A stretch of 64,000 bases of DNA, from assembly GCF_026410195.1 (NCBI RefSeq), contig NZ_JAPMLM010000068.1, positions 67,001 through 131,000 on the forward strand, given 5' to 3'. Below are positions 8,422-17,790 of the stretch, piece after piece. Source of the stretch: Xanthomarina sp. F2636L (GTDB lineage Bacteria > Bacteroidota > Bacteroidia > Flavobacteriales > Flavobacteriaceae). The notes beneath the pieces were generated by a model. That model was not told where the DNA came from, searched no databases, and saw nothing but the letters and a program-made list of their open reading frames with translations. How positions within the stretch are numbered: the stretch's first letter is position 1; the number at the start of each line of letters is the position of its first letter. Both the position numbers and the translations under genes were made by a program.

Positions 8422-9375
8422 TCAAAGCTTCAAGATAGCACTTCGCTCTTCTTGAAACACTTTTATTTCTGGAAGCTCCTTAACTGCAAGGTTTATATAC
8501 TTTAGAGCTTCTGTTTTATTGTTTTTTTGTCTGTAAATTTGAGCCAACCTATAATTTGCCCAAGCAATGGGAACACCATCTTCTGGCGAATAATTTTTGA
8601 TGTAGTTTTTTAAACAGGCTTCCCCTTTTTCCAACTGCATATTGTATTCGGCAGAGACTTTACCAAGCTGATAATGCAACCCATTGCGTTGCAATTTTTC
8701 CTGAGCCTCTTCAATATTAGAAATAGCTTTTTCTGGTTGTTTTTGGTTCTCGTAGAATTCACTAAGTTTGTTATAACAAGTAATAGAACCACCTATTTCT
8801 ATGGCTTTTTTATAATATCTTTCGGCTAATATAGCCTCGTCGTCATATTCATAAATATAGCCTTTAGCCAGATAGCCATCGACTTTGGAAAGCTGCTCTA
8901 ATTCTTCAGCATATTTTAAAGAAGTATCTTTACTTCCTCCTACTATAGCTGGCAATTGCATGTACAGTTCCACCAATGCCCAACGGGTTTCAATATGGTT
9001 TTTATCTAGTTTTGCTGCTGTTAAAAATGCTTCTTTTAAATCGCTTAAATAAACTAAGGCCGAAAGTTTATTTACAGAAAGGGCTTTCATGCCTAAGGCG
9101 CCTCCATATTTATAATGATAATTGGCTACTTTGGGTTTTAAGCTAGTTAATTTTTTATACTGCTCCATAGCTTCATCCCATTTTTCTTGATAGGCATAGG
9201 TATCTCCTAAGAGTTCAATCGCTTTTACATCGGTTGGATTACTTGTAACAATTGGTGTCACTAAAGCTTCGGCTTTTGTATAGTTTTTTTGCTCCAATAA
9301 CAACTGCAAGTCTTGATAGGATGTTTGCGAAAAACACCAGAGAGGACACAAGAAAAATAAAACCAGTTTTTTCAT
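8422..9375 (-). CDS. Secreted tetratricopeptide-repeat (TPR) protein
   Basis: Translation from 9375 gives a signal peptide (MKKLVLFFLCPLWCFS, then Q), followed by about eight TPR-like helical pairs over residues 20-317, for example KAIELLGDTYAYQEKWDEAM and AERYYKKAIEIGGS. An in-frame start 42 bases upstream would lie beyond the -7 box at 9395-9402 and add a non-signal extension, so it is rejected. TPR proteins of this sort are protein-protein scaffolds in the periplasm; the partner is unknown. The gene is divergent from the large macroglobulin-like gene. Confidence 0.82.
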   Translation of the reverse strand: MKKLVLFFLCPLWCFSQTSYQDLQLLLEQKNYTKAEALVTPIVTSNPTDVKAIELLGDTYAYQEKWDEAMEQYKKLTSLKPKVANYHYKYGGALGMKALSVNKLSALVYLSDLKEAFLTAAKLDKNHIETRWALVELYMQLPAIVGGSKDTSLKYAEELEQLSKVDGYLAKGYIYEYDDEAILAERYYKKAIEIGGSITCYNKLSEFYENQKQPEKAISNIEEAQEKLQRNGLHYQLGKVSAEYNMQLEKGEACLKNYIKNYSPEDGVPIAWANYRLAQIYRQKNNKTEALKYINLAVKELPEIKVFQEERSAILKL

Positions 9376-9394
9376 ATATAAATCGTCGGAATAA

Positions 9395-9402
9395 CAAAAG
9401 TA
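9395..9402 (-). promoter_or_regulatory. -7 box of the TPR-protein gene
   Basis: On the minus strand this reads TACTTTTG, matching TAnnTTTG, 19 bases before the ATG at 9375. No convincing -33 TTG is visible. It supports the shorter start. Confidence 0.45.
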
Positions 9403-9516
9403 ACCTTTCTTATTCACTTAAAAAATGCTTATTTTCACAGAAGCAAGCTCAAGTTTTTTTTTCAATATTTTTTTTGGAACGTATTTTGATTTGCTTCTGA
9501 TACAAAAATCTTACAA

Positions 9517-12500
9517 ATGAAATACTACGTCACGATATTAATGGTTTTATTATTCTCGAATTTTTCTGAAGCTCAAAATAATGATTACAGCAAACTATGG
9601 AAACAGGTGGAAGCTTATGAAAGCGAGGACTTGCCAAAGTCTGCTTTAAAGATTGTTGAACAAATTTCTGTTCAAGCCATCAAAGACAACAACAAACCTC
9701 AGCAAATAAAGACTTTACTCTTTAAAAGCAAGTTTGCCTTAATTCTTGAAGAGGATGCGCAACTAAAAATTATAAACGATTTTAAATCGGCCATACAAAA
9801 GAATGAAGCTCCAGTAAAAAATGTCTTAGAGAATATGTTGGCAACCATTTACTGGCAATATTTTCAGCAGAACAGATATCAATTTTACAATAGATCCAAA
9901 ATAGCCGATAAAAATGTAGCAACAGATTTTAGAACATGGGATTTACAAACGCTTTTTAGTGAAATTCAGCTACATTATACCAATTCTCTAAAAAATATTT
10001 CAATTCTTCAGCAAGAAGATTTAACTGCTTATTCAAGCATACTTCATGAACAAAAAGAATCTAAAACATATAGACCTAGCTTGTATGATTTGTTAGCTCA
10101 TAATGCTTTAGAGTTTTATCAAACATCTGAAAATAGCATTACAAAACCAGCCTACAAGTTTGAAATAGATGACGTAGCTTATTTAAGCAACTCCAAAAGT
10201 TTTTCTAGTTTACATATTGAATCTAAAGATTCTACTTCTTTAGAATTACAGGCTTTAAAGGTGTATCAAGATTTAATTCAGTTTCATTTAAAAGATAACA
10301 ATGTTGACGCCTTGGCCGATATAAATATACTGCGTTACAACTTTGTAAAAGATCATGCAACGTTTCAAAATAAAGACAGCTTATTAATTCAAGCCTATAA
10401 AATTGAAACTGAACAAATAAAAAATCATCAAGCTTCTGGATTGTACAGTTTTGAAATTGCGGCTATTTATTTTGAGCAAGGGCAGGATTATCAACCAGAA
10501 ACAAATGAAACTGATAGATGGAAAATAAAGGATGCTGCCCAGCTTTGTGATGCGATAATTAAACAATTTCCTGATAGTCATGCAGCAGAAAAATGCCAGA
10601 TTCTATTAAGACAAATAAACCAAGAATCTTTAAGTATTTTGGCTGAAGATTATATTCCTATTCAGCAAGATGCTAAAGTATTAGTGACTTATAAAAATTT
10701 GGAAACACTAGATTTTAGCGTTTATAAATTATCTAAAAAGCAGTATAAAGATTTTAATGAAACCTACAAAAATGAAGAAAGGCTTGAGTTTATCGATAAA
10801 CTAAAAGCAGAATCCAAATGGAAGAGTGAACTGAAAAACGAATCGGATTTTCAACAACACAGTACCGAACTCTTAGTGCCAAAACTAGATAATGGTCGTT
10901 ATCTTATTGTTGCCAAAACCTATAATAAGGAAAATACGTTTGCTTATAAAATTGTACAAGTTACCAATATAGCTGTGGTTGAAAAAACAGAACAGGACAA
11001 ACAAGTGTATCAGTTTATTGATAGGAATAATGGAAAATCGTTAAACAACCTTCAAGTTGAAGTAACCTATTTTAAAAATTATAACGACAAACGAAATAGC
11101 AAGACATATACAACCAATGATTCAGGTGAAATAGAATTCATTAAAAGTTCTAACACTTGGTCCAAAGTAAATATTGAAGCAACTTGTTCTAACGAAAAGG
11201 CCTTTTTTGGAGATTATTATTTAAATAGAAAATATACTCCCAATGATTATCGGGAAGATTATAGAGGTTTTGTGTTTACTGACAGAAGTATTTATAGACC
11301 TGGACAAACAGTGTATTTCAAAGGGATTGCTATGTTGTCTAAAAATAATAAAACAGAGGTTCTAACGAATCAGCAAGTTTCAGTAACCTTATACAATGTA
11401 AACCATGAGGAAATTAAAAAATTAGAATTAGTTACTAATGAATTTGGCTCTGTTTCAGGGGAATTTATCTTGTCAAGCACAGGTTTAAATGGTCTATATT
11501 CTATAGTACTTAATGATAAAGATGGTGTCGCTAATTTAAATACTTCAAAATCCATTTCTGTTGAAGAATATAAACGTCCTAAGTTTGAAACCAAATTCAA
11601 TCCTGTTACTGAAAGCTACAAAGTGAACGATTCTGTTACTGTAAAAGGGAATGCTTTAGCATATGCAGGAAGTAATATTACCCATGCTAAAGTGGTTTAT
11701 AGAGTACATAGAAAAGTACAATATCCACGTTGGTATTACTGGCACAGGCCTTCGTATTCTAGCGAGTCGCAAGAAATAACTCATGGTGAAGCCACCACTA
11801 ACGAGAAAGGCGAGTTTGAAATCACGTTTAAAGCCCTTCCTGATACAAGTGTAAATAAAGATAATCTTCCTATTTTTAATTATGAAGTGACTGCAGATGT
11901 AACCGATTTAAATGGCGAAACACGTTCGGCAACAACTATTATAAATGTTGGATATCATGCTCTACTTGCAACCATTTCTGTGGATGCTTCTCTAGATAAA
12001 TTAAAAAAAGATAATAAACTTGCCATAGATACAAAAAATTTAAATGGCGAGTTTGTTCCTGCTCAAGGAACTATAAAAATCTATAAGCTTCAATCGCCAG
12101 ACTATGTGTTGCGACCAAGACCTTGGAAAGCTCCAGATTATCAAGCAATCCCTGAAACTGAATTTAAAACCAAGTTTCCTTATGAAGCTTACAGCAATGA
12201 AGACAACCCTAATAACTGGAAAAAAGGTGCTCTTGTTTTTGAAACTTCTTTCAATACAGAAAAGTCTAAAGAACTGGAATTAGGAAATATGAAGAAATGG
12301 GAATCTGGACAATATATTATTGAATTGGAAAGCAAGGATAAATTTGGGCAGGAAGTGAAAGACGAAGCAAGAACAATCTTTCTTGGCGACACAGATAAAA
12401 CGCTTGCAGATAACCAACTTTTTAAAATCTCAACTAATAAAGAAACCTATCACATTAATGAGACTGTTGAACTTACATTAGGTTCAGCAGAAGAAAATAT

Positions 12501-15500
12501 AACGGTTACTGTTGAAATTGAAAAAAATAGACAAATTGTAAACACACATTTAATTCAATTAAACAACAATAAGAAAACCCTAAGCATTCCTGTAACTAAA
12601 GCAGATTTAGGAGGTTTTGCAGTCCATTATAGTTTTGCTTACCAAAATAGTTTTGAGTCTGGAACAAAGCTTATATCTGTTCCATATCCTAAAACCGATT
12701 TAGAGATTGAAACCACCACGTTTAGAGATAAATTACAACCAGGACAAGACGAGACCTGGAGCTTTAAAATTAAAGGGCCAAAAGGAGAGCAAGTGTCTGC
12801 CGAGTTATTGGCAAGTATGTACGACATGTCTTTAGACCAATTTAAATATCACGATTGGTCTTTTAATCCAGTTTATATTTCCACATATCGTTCCTTCAAC
12901 CGTAGAAATGCTAGAAGTAGTTTTTCTACTGATGGTTTTAGGGTTAGAAATTCTCCAGGTAGATACAATGCTTATTATCCACAAAATTATTATGATAAAT
13001 TAAATTGGTTTGGGTTTTATATTCACATAGATCATTATCTTAAAGATATACGTTATGTGAGAAAAGCTAATCAAGAACTAAACGAAAATAGTGGAGCTAA
13101 AGGCTCATCCTCAAGGATTGTACTAAGAGGTGCTTCAAGCATTTCAGGAAACCCCGAAATGGATGTCATGTATAATGGAGAGGAACTTAAAGAAGAGGCT
13201 TCAGAAGCAATCTCGACTAATACTAAAAAAGAAGACTTCACTCAAGTCAAAATCCGTAAAAACCTTCAGGAAACAGCATTTTTCTTTCCACAGTTACAAA
13301 CAGACAAAAAAGGCAATGTGAGTTTTAGTTTTACCACACCTGAAGCTTTAACCAAATGGAAATTGCAGTTATTGGCTCATACCAAAACCTTAGAGTCTGC
13401 AACAACCACTTTAGAAACCGTGACTCAAAAAGAACTGATGGTGATTCCAAATGTACCCCGTTTTTTACGTCACGGAGATCAAATAACCATTAGTTCTAAG
13501 ATTGTAAACATGACTAAGAAGGACTTATCAGGACAAGCCGTTTTACAACTTTTTGATGCGACAACGGGAAATCCTGTTGACTCAAAATTAAACAATACTT
13601 TAAACACAAAGACATTTACTGTTGACCTAAAAGGAAATACCGAAGTCTCATGGAGCTTATCCATTCCAGATAATGTGGATGCCATTCAATATAAGATAAT
13701 TGCAAAAGCTGGGAATTATAGCGATGGAGAGCAAAATGCACTTCCGGTACTTTCTAACAGGATGCTGGTTACTGAAACTATGCCTATGTGGATACGTTCT
13801 AACGAAACCAGAACCTTTACGCTAGACAAACTAAAAACGACTACCTCAACGACGTTAAAGAACCATAAATTAACTTTGGAAATGACTTCCAATCCTGCAT
13901 GGTATGCTGTTCAAGCTTTACCCTATTTAATGGAATATCCTTACGATTGCAATGAGCAGATATTTAGTCGTTTTTATGCCAATTCTCTGGCGAGCCATAT
14001 TGCTAATTCGAATCCTAGAATTCAGGAGGTTTTTAATCAGTGGCGGAGTTCAGATGCGCTTCTATCCAATTTAGAAAAGAATCAAGAATTAAAATCTATT
14101 CTTATTGAAGAAACGCCTTGGTTGCGAGATGCTCAAAACGAAACCGAACAAAAGAAACGTATTGCTTTATTATTCGATCTCAACAAGATGACTAGTGAAT
14201 TACAGGAAAATATTAAAAAATTAGAACAAAACCAGATGGGTAATGGGGCTTGGGCTTGGTTTCAAGGAGGAAAACCAAACCGCTTTATTACACAACATAT
14301 TATTACTGGTTTTGGCCATTTGAATAAGCTAGGTGTTATTCAGAGCCCTTCGACTGAGCTCAGGACAGGCTCTAACGAAGCATCTATGATTAAAAGTGCT
14401 ATTTCTTATTTAGATAAGGAGTTTGTAGATACATATAAAGACATTACTAAATACAACGAAAAAGTAGATTTAAACTCAGATCATTTAAGCTATACACAAT
14501 TGCATTATTTATATATGCGAAGCTTTTTTCCTGAGATTAAAAAGTCGAAGGAGATTGACCGTATTATAACTTATTACCAAACACAAATTCAAACATACTG
14601 GAAAACTCGCAGCTTGTATTCCAAAGGATTGATGACCTTGATATCTTATAGACAGCAAGATGAAATTACAGCTGCAAAAATCTTAAAATCCTTAAAAGAA
14701 AACAGCATCACCAATGATGAATTAGGGATGTATTGGAAAGCAAACTCGTCTTCATGGTATTGGTATCAAGCACCCATTGAAACTCAAGCATTAATGATTG
14801 AAACTTTTGCTGAAGTTGGTTCTGTCATTCAGAACGAAACGAAGAACCTTAATGATATAGATAACCTAAAAATCTGGCTTCTAAAGAACAAGCAAACCAA
14901 CAGTTGGAAAACAACTAAAGCTACAACCGAAGCTGTTTATGCCTTGTTACTTCAAGGTAGCGACTGGCTATCTGTAACAGATATGGTTGACGTAGTTATT
15001 GGAGGAAACAAAATAGAACCTTCAAAACTGGACGATGTAAAAGTAGAAGCTGGAACAGGTTATTATAAAACGTCTTGGACTGGAAGAGATATCAAATCAG
15101 AGATGGCAGAAGTCACTTTAACAAAAAAAGGTGAAGGTATTGCTTGGGGAAGTTTATACTGGCAATATTTTGAAGATTTAGATAAGATTACTTCAGCTGA
15201 AACTCCTTTAACTCTAAAGAAAAAACTCTTCTTAAAAACCAACACAGATTTAGGTGAAGAAATTTCAGAAATAACAGAAAACACAGAATTAGAAATCGGT
15301 GATTTAGTACGAGTTAGAATTGAACTAAGTAGCGATAGGGCTATGGAATTCCTTCATATGAAAGACATGAGAGCCAGTGGTCTAGAACCCGTAAACGTAT
15401 TGTCTCAATACAAATGGCAAGATGGTTTGGGTTATTATGAAAGCACCAAAGATGCTGCAACCAACTTCTTTTTCGATTATTTACCAAAAGGCGTTTATGT

Positions 15501-15627
15501 GTTTGAATACGATTTACGTGTTACGAATTCTGGTAATATGAGCAATGGTATTACAACCATTCAAAGTATGTATGCTCCAGAATTTAGTAGTCATAGTGAA
15601 GGTGTTAGAATATCAGTTGGCAATTAA
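9517..15627 (+). CDS. Very large alpha-2-macroglobulin family protein with thioester motif
   Basis: Bacterial alpha-2-macroglobulins are envelope proteins thought to trap attacking proteases through a thioester. This one has 2036 residues. A signal peptide (MKYYVTILMVLLFSNFSEA, then Q) lacks a lipobox. A macroglobulin MG2-type segment DRSIYRPGQTVYFKGI lies at 589-604. The alpha-2-macroglobulin core (WKLQLLAHTK, then FLRHGDQITISSKIVNMT) lies at about 1285-1330. The thioester motif CNEQ is intact at residues 1478-1481 within YPYDCNEQIFSRFY. A segment at 1200-1222 (RIVLRGASSIS, then NPEMDVMYNG) resembles the plug signature of TonB-dependent receptors and is probably an inserted element. Residues about 1609-1619 are encoded by a palindromic repeat. 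Nothing suggests a frameshift. It is followed by a strong terminator. Confidence 0.92.
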   Translation: MKYYVTILMVLLFSNFSEAQNNDYSKLWKQVEAYESEDLPKSALKIVEQISVQAIKDNNKPQQIKTLLFKSKFALILEEDAQLKIINDFKSAIQKNEAPVKNVLENMLATIYWQYFQQNRYQFYNRSKIADKNVATDFRTWDLQTLFSEIQLHYTNSLKNISILQQEDLTAYSSILHEQKESKTYRPSLYDLLAHNALEFYQTSENSITKPAYKFEIDDVAYLSNSKSFSSLHIESKDSTSLELQALKVYQDLIQFHLKDNNVDALADINILRYNFVKDHATFQNKDSLLIQAYKIETEQIKNHQASGLYSFEIAAIYFEQGQDYQPETNETDRWKIKDAAQLCDAIIKQFPDSHAAEKCQILLRQINQESLSILAEDYIPIQQDAKVLVTYKNLETLDFSVYKLSKKQYKDFNETYKNEERLEFIDKLKAESKWKSELKNESDFQQHSTELLVPKLDNGRYLIVAKTYNKENTFAYKIVQVTNIAVVEKTEQDKQVYQFIDRNNGKSLNNLQVEVTYFKNYNDKRNSKTYTTNDSGEIEFIKSSNTWSKVNIEATCSNEKAFFGDYYLNRKYTPNDYREDYRGFVFTDRSIYRPGQTVYFKGIAMLSKNNKTEVLTNQQVSVTLYNVNHEEIKKLELVTNEFGSVSGEFILSSTGLNGLYSIVLNDKDGVANLNTSKSISVEEYKRPKFETKFNPVTESYKVNDSVTVKGNALAYAGSNITHAKVVYRVHRKVQYPRWYYWHRPSYSSESQEITHGEATTNEKGEFEITFKALPDTSVNKDNLPIFNYEVTADVTDLNGETRSATTIINVGYHALLATISVDASLDKLKKDNKLAIDTKNLNGEFVPAQGTIKIYKLQSPDYVLRPRPWKAPDYQAIPETEFKTKFPYEAYSNEDNPNNWKKGALVFETSFNTEKSKELELGNMKKWESGQYIIELESKDKFGQEVKDEARTIFLGDTDKTLADNQLFKISTNKETYHINETVELTLGSAEENITVTVEIEKNRQIVNTHLIQLNNNKKTLSIPVTKADLGGFAVHYSFAYQNSFESGTKLISVPYPKTDLEIETTTFRDKLQPGQDETWSFKIKGPKGEQVSAELLASMYDMSLDQFKYHDWSFNPVYISTYRSFNRRNARSSFSTDGFRVRNSPGRYNAYYPQNYYDKLNWFGFYIHIDHYLKDIRYVRKANQELNENSGAKGSSSRIVLRGASSISGNPEMDVMYNGEELKEEASEAISTNTKKEDFTQVKIRKNLQETAFFFPQLQTDKKGNVSFSFTTPEALTKWKLQLLAHTKTLESATTTLETVTQKELMVIPNVPRFLRHGDQITISSKIVNMTKKDLSGQAVLQLFDATTGNPVDSKLNNTLNTKTFTVDLKGNTEVSWSLSIPDNVDAIQYKIIAKAGNYSDGEQNALPVLSNRMLVTETMPMWIRSNETRTFTLDKLKTTTSTTLKNHKLTLEMTSNPAWYAVQALPYLMEYPYDCNEQIFSRFYANSLASHIANSNPRIQEVFNQWRSSDALLSNLEKNQELKSILIEETPWLRDAQNETEQKKRIALLFDLNKMTSELQENIKKLEQNQMGNGAWAWFQGGKPNRFITQHIITGFGHLNKLGVIQSPSTELRTGSNEASMIKSAISYLDKEFVDTYKDITKYNEKVDLNSDHLSYTQLHYLYMRSFFPEIKKSKEIDRIITYYQTQIQTYWKTRSLYSKGLMTLISYRQQDEITAAKILKSLKENSITNDELGMYWKANSSSWYWYQAPIETQALMIETFAEVGSVIQNETKNLNDIDNLKIWLLKNKQTNSWKTTKATTEAVYALLLQGSDWLSVTDMVDVVIGGNKIEPSKLDDVKVEAGTGYYKTSWTGRDIKSEMAEVTLTKKGEGIAWGSLYWQYFEDLDKITSAETPLTLKKKLFLKTNTDLGEEISEITENTELEIGDLVRVRIELSSDRAMEFLHMKDMRASGLEPVNVLSQYKWQDGLGYYESTKDAATNFFFDYLPKGVYVFEYDLRVTNSGNMSNGITTIQSMYAPEFSSHSEGVRISVGN
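14343..14372. repeat. In-frame palindromic element inside the macroglobulin gene
   Basis: The outer arms GAGCC (14343-14347) and GGCTC (14368-14372) flank the perfect palindrome CTGAGCTCAG (14354-14363), with CTTCGA next to it. The pattern CTTCGACtGAGCTCAGGACAG is of the dispersed type found as intergenic repeats in many bacteria, and a related copy lies at 63436-63456. Here it is translated without a frameshift as SPSTELRTGS in a surface loop region of the protein. Confidence 0.7.
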
Positions 15628-15642
15628 TATAATCTTAATTAA

Positions 15643-15669
15643 AAAAGGAGGCTTTTGAAGCCTCCTTTT
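15643..15669. terminator. Bidirectional rho-independent terminator
   Basis: Perfect 12-base arms AAAAGGAGGCTT and AAGCCTCCTTTT surround a 3-base loop (TTG). It serves the macroglobulin gene on the plus strand and the convergent SDR gene on the minus strand. Confidence 0.9.
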
Positions 15670-15694
15670 AACGTCTAATATCTTTATAATTATT

Positions 15695-16420
15695 TTATTT
15701 ACTTGAAGGCATGCTTGGTCTTACTTCAATTTTACTAGGTAAGGTTCTTGGATTCATTTTTAGTAAATCGACTACCAGTTCTCCAATATCTTCAATTTGA
15801 ATTTTCCAAGCATCACTCTCATTAGGTTCATTCCCATTAAAATGTGTAGAAACCGAACCAGGCATAATGGTACTTACTTTAACGCCATACTGTCTTAAGT
15901 CTAACATCACAGCTTGAGTAAAGCCTGTAACACCAAATTTACTGGCATTATATGCCGAACCTCCAGCGAAAAAATTGGTTCCAGCCAAACTTGAAATGGT
16001 AATGTAATAGCCTTTTGTTTCTTTTAGTGCGTCAATACTAGCTTTAATTGAATTAAAAACACCTGTTAAATTAGTATCGATAGTTTCATCCCATTGCTCT
16101 TTTGTTAAATCTTCTATACTACCAAAATGACCTAAGCCAGCATTAGCTAATACAATATCCAATTTCCCAAATTCCTTCTTTACTTGTTTTACAGCAGCTT
16201 CTTGGCTTTCTAGATTACGTACATCGGCTTCCAAACCTATGGCTTTTGCTGATGTTTTAGATTCTTCATTCAATATCTCTGCTGCATTTTGAGCAGCAGA
16301 TAAACTTCTACTAGTAACAGCTACATTGATGCCTTGATTGATAAGCGACTGGGCAATTCCATAACCAATTCCCTTGGTGCCTCCGGTAATGAGAGCCACT
16401 TTATTTTGTAATGTGTCCAT
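15695..16420 (-). CDS. Short-chain dehydrogenase/reductase (SDR), 3-ketoacyl reductase type
   Basis: A classical 241-residue cytoplasmic SDR. The nucleotide loop TGGTKGIG begins near residue 13. NAG (LANAGLG) is near 90, the catalytic Ser is in TISSLAG, and the YxxxK pair is in AYNASKFG. The C-terminal tail after PGSVSTHF is short. The substrate cannot be deduced; acetoacetyl- or 3-oxoacyl-type reductases are the nearest relatives. A full -7 box (TAACTTTG on the minus strand) lies 23 bases upstream of the ATG, so it probably has its own transcript. Confidence 0.9.
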   Translation of the reverse strand: MDTLQNKVALITGGTKGIGYGIAQSLINQGINVAVTSRSLSAAQNAAEILNEESKTSAKAIGLEADVRNLESQEAAVKQVKKEFGKLDIVLANAGLGHFGSIEDLTKEQWDETIDTNLTGVFNSIKASIDALKETKGYYITISSLAGTNFFAGGSAYNASKFGVTGFTQAVMLDLRQYGVKVSTIMPGSVSTHFNGNEPNESDAWKIQIEDIGELVVDLLKMNPRTLPSKIEVRPSMPSSK

Positions 16421-16442
16421 GATATAAATTTTTATATGAACT

Positions 16443-16450
16443 CAAAGTTA
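16443..16450 (-). promoter_or_regulatory. -7 box of the SDR gene
   Basis: Minus strand TAACTTTG, a full match to TAnnTTTG, 22 bases ahead of the start codon. No clear -33 TTG. Confidence 0.45.
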
Positions 16451-16506
16451 CAAAATGAAACAGCGTTTACAGATTTTGAAGTGTTATGAAAATGATAAAA
16501 TTGTTC

Positions 16507-17028
16507 TTACTTCTTTGGAGGGAATCCGTCTAAAGCTTTAGTAACTATTTGCTGAAATTTTTCTTCTCGCTCTTCTGGATAATCTCTTGAAACATCTGTC
16601 TCGCTGGTAATTGCCTGCCAAAATAATTGATTGGTTTTAGCATCGACAAAGTCGAATTTAATTTGTCTGGACATATTGGCTTGACCTAGAGGAATTCCTA
16701 CGGAAATACCTCCACCAACATTACCTCCTCCACCACCAACGCCAACGCCAACAGAAGAGTTGCTACGGTTTTCCTGATAGGTAGAACTTTCAATATTGAT
16801 AATAAAATCTGAATCTTCTGAAAGTGTAAATCCTTTTAAAGACATGGTGTTATCCAAAATCTTGAATAAGCGTTTGGCATCTAACTCGCTCAAACCTGTA
16901 TCCATATTTGAAAAATAACTGTAAGATTTATATTTAGTGAAATCGGTGTTTTTTTCGTAATCATAATTCACAGTAACACCACAGGATAGACAAAGAAATA
17001 GAAAAAATATTGAGGCTAACTTTTTCAT
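16507..17028 (-). CDS. DUF4136-domain lipoprotein
   Basis: The 173-residue precursor begins with a lipoprotein signal ending in LSCG, so Cys16 should be the lipidated residue. The mature part starts with VNYDYEKNTDFTKYKSYSYF and contains SEDSDFIINIES, typical of DUF4136, a small periplasm-facing lipoprotein family. A glycine-rich loop (SVGVGVGGGGGNVGGG) lies in the middle, followed by KFDFVDAKTNQLFWQA. Function is unknown. It is 42 bases from the ion channel gene on the same strand and may share its transcript. Confidence 0.88.
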   Translation of the reverse strand: MKKLASIFFLFLCLSCGVTVNYDYEKNTDFTKYKSYSYFSNMDTGLSELDAKRLFKILDNTMSLKGFTLSEDSDFIINIESSTYQENRSNSSVGVGVGGGGGNVGGGISVGIPLGQANMSRQIKFDFVDAKTNQLFWQAITSETDVSRDYPEEREEKFQQIVTKALDGFPPKK

Positions 17029-17070
17029 TTTTATTTTAAAGATATGAAATCCTCTTTAACTAGTAAAGAA

Positions 17071-17784
17071 TTATTTCTCAGTTTCACTATGATCTACAGA
17101 TTTTGTAAGCGCTGAAGATATAATTCCTGTTGGAATTGCTACAATTCCTAAACCTATTAATAAAATAAAGAATGTAAATATTTTTCCTCCAGCAGTAATA
17201 GGATACACATCTCCATAACCTACGGTTGTTAGTGTAACAATGGACCACCATAAACTATCTAAAATAGAAGAAAAATGCTCGGGTTGTGCTTCATTTTCAA
17301 AGTAATAAATACCAACTGCTGCAAAATAAATTAAGATAAGCGTAATGAAAAGAAATAATAATATTTCTTCTTTTGCTGATGTAATGGCTTTAGTAAAATG
17401 ATTCAAGGCACGATTATAGCGCACTAATTTAAAAACTCTAAAAAGTCTTAAAAAACGCAAGGCTCTTAACGAACGTAAATCGACACCAAAGCTTAAGTAA
17501 AACGGAAGAATGGCCAATAGATCTATAATGCCATAAAAACTAAAAATAAACCTTAGTTTTTTATTTGTTACGTAGATTCGTAAGAGATATTCTACAGTAA
17601 AAACTACCACACAAAAAATTTCAATAACAGATAAAATAAAGCGTGTATTTGGCTCTAAATCAGGAGTGGTTTCTATTGTAAAGGTTACAATAGATATTAA
17701 AATAAGTACTTGAATAAAAATAGCAAAGAACTTACTTGCTTTGTTATCGTTTATTTCAACAATGTTTTTTATGCGTTGTTTCAT
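17071..17784 (-). CDS. Voltage-gated ion channel, potassium type
   Basis: The 237-residue inner-membrane protein has six predicted membrane segments. S1 starts near residue 20 (FFAIFIQVLILISIVTF). The voltage-sensor S4 shows regularly spaced arginines (LRSLRALRFLRLFRVFKLVR). A pore helix is followed by the potassium filter TTVGYGDVYP, and S6 ends in FILLIGLGIVAIPTGII. This is the standard architecture of a bacterial Kv-like channel without a cytoplasmic regulatory domain. The gene is only 6 bases upstream of the preceding obg stop on the same strand, so the obg message probably continues into it. Confidence 0.92.
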   Translation of the reverse strand: MKQRIKNIVEINDNKASKFFAIFIQVLILISIVTFTIETTPDLEPNTRFILSVIEIFCVVVFTVEYLLRIYVTNKKLRFIFSFYGIIDLLAILPFYLSFGVDLRSLRALRFLRLFRVFKLVRYNRALNHFTKAITSAKEEILLFLFITLILIYFAAVGIYYFENEAQPEHFSSILDSLWWSIVTLTTVGYGDVYPITAGGKIFTFFILLIGLGIVAIPTGIISSALTKSVDHSETEK

Positions 17785-17790
17785 AGAAAA

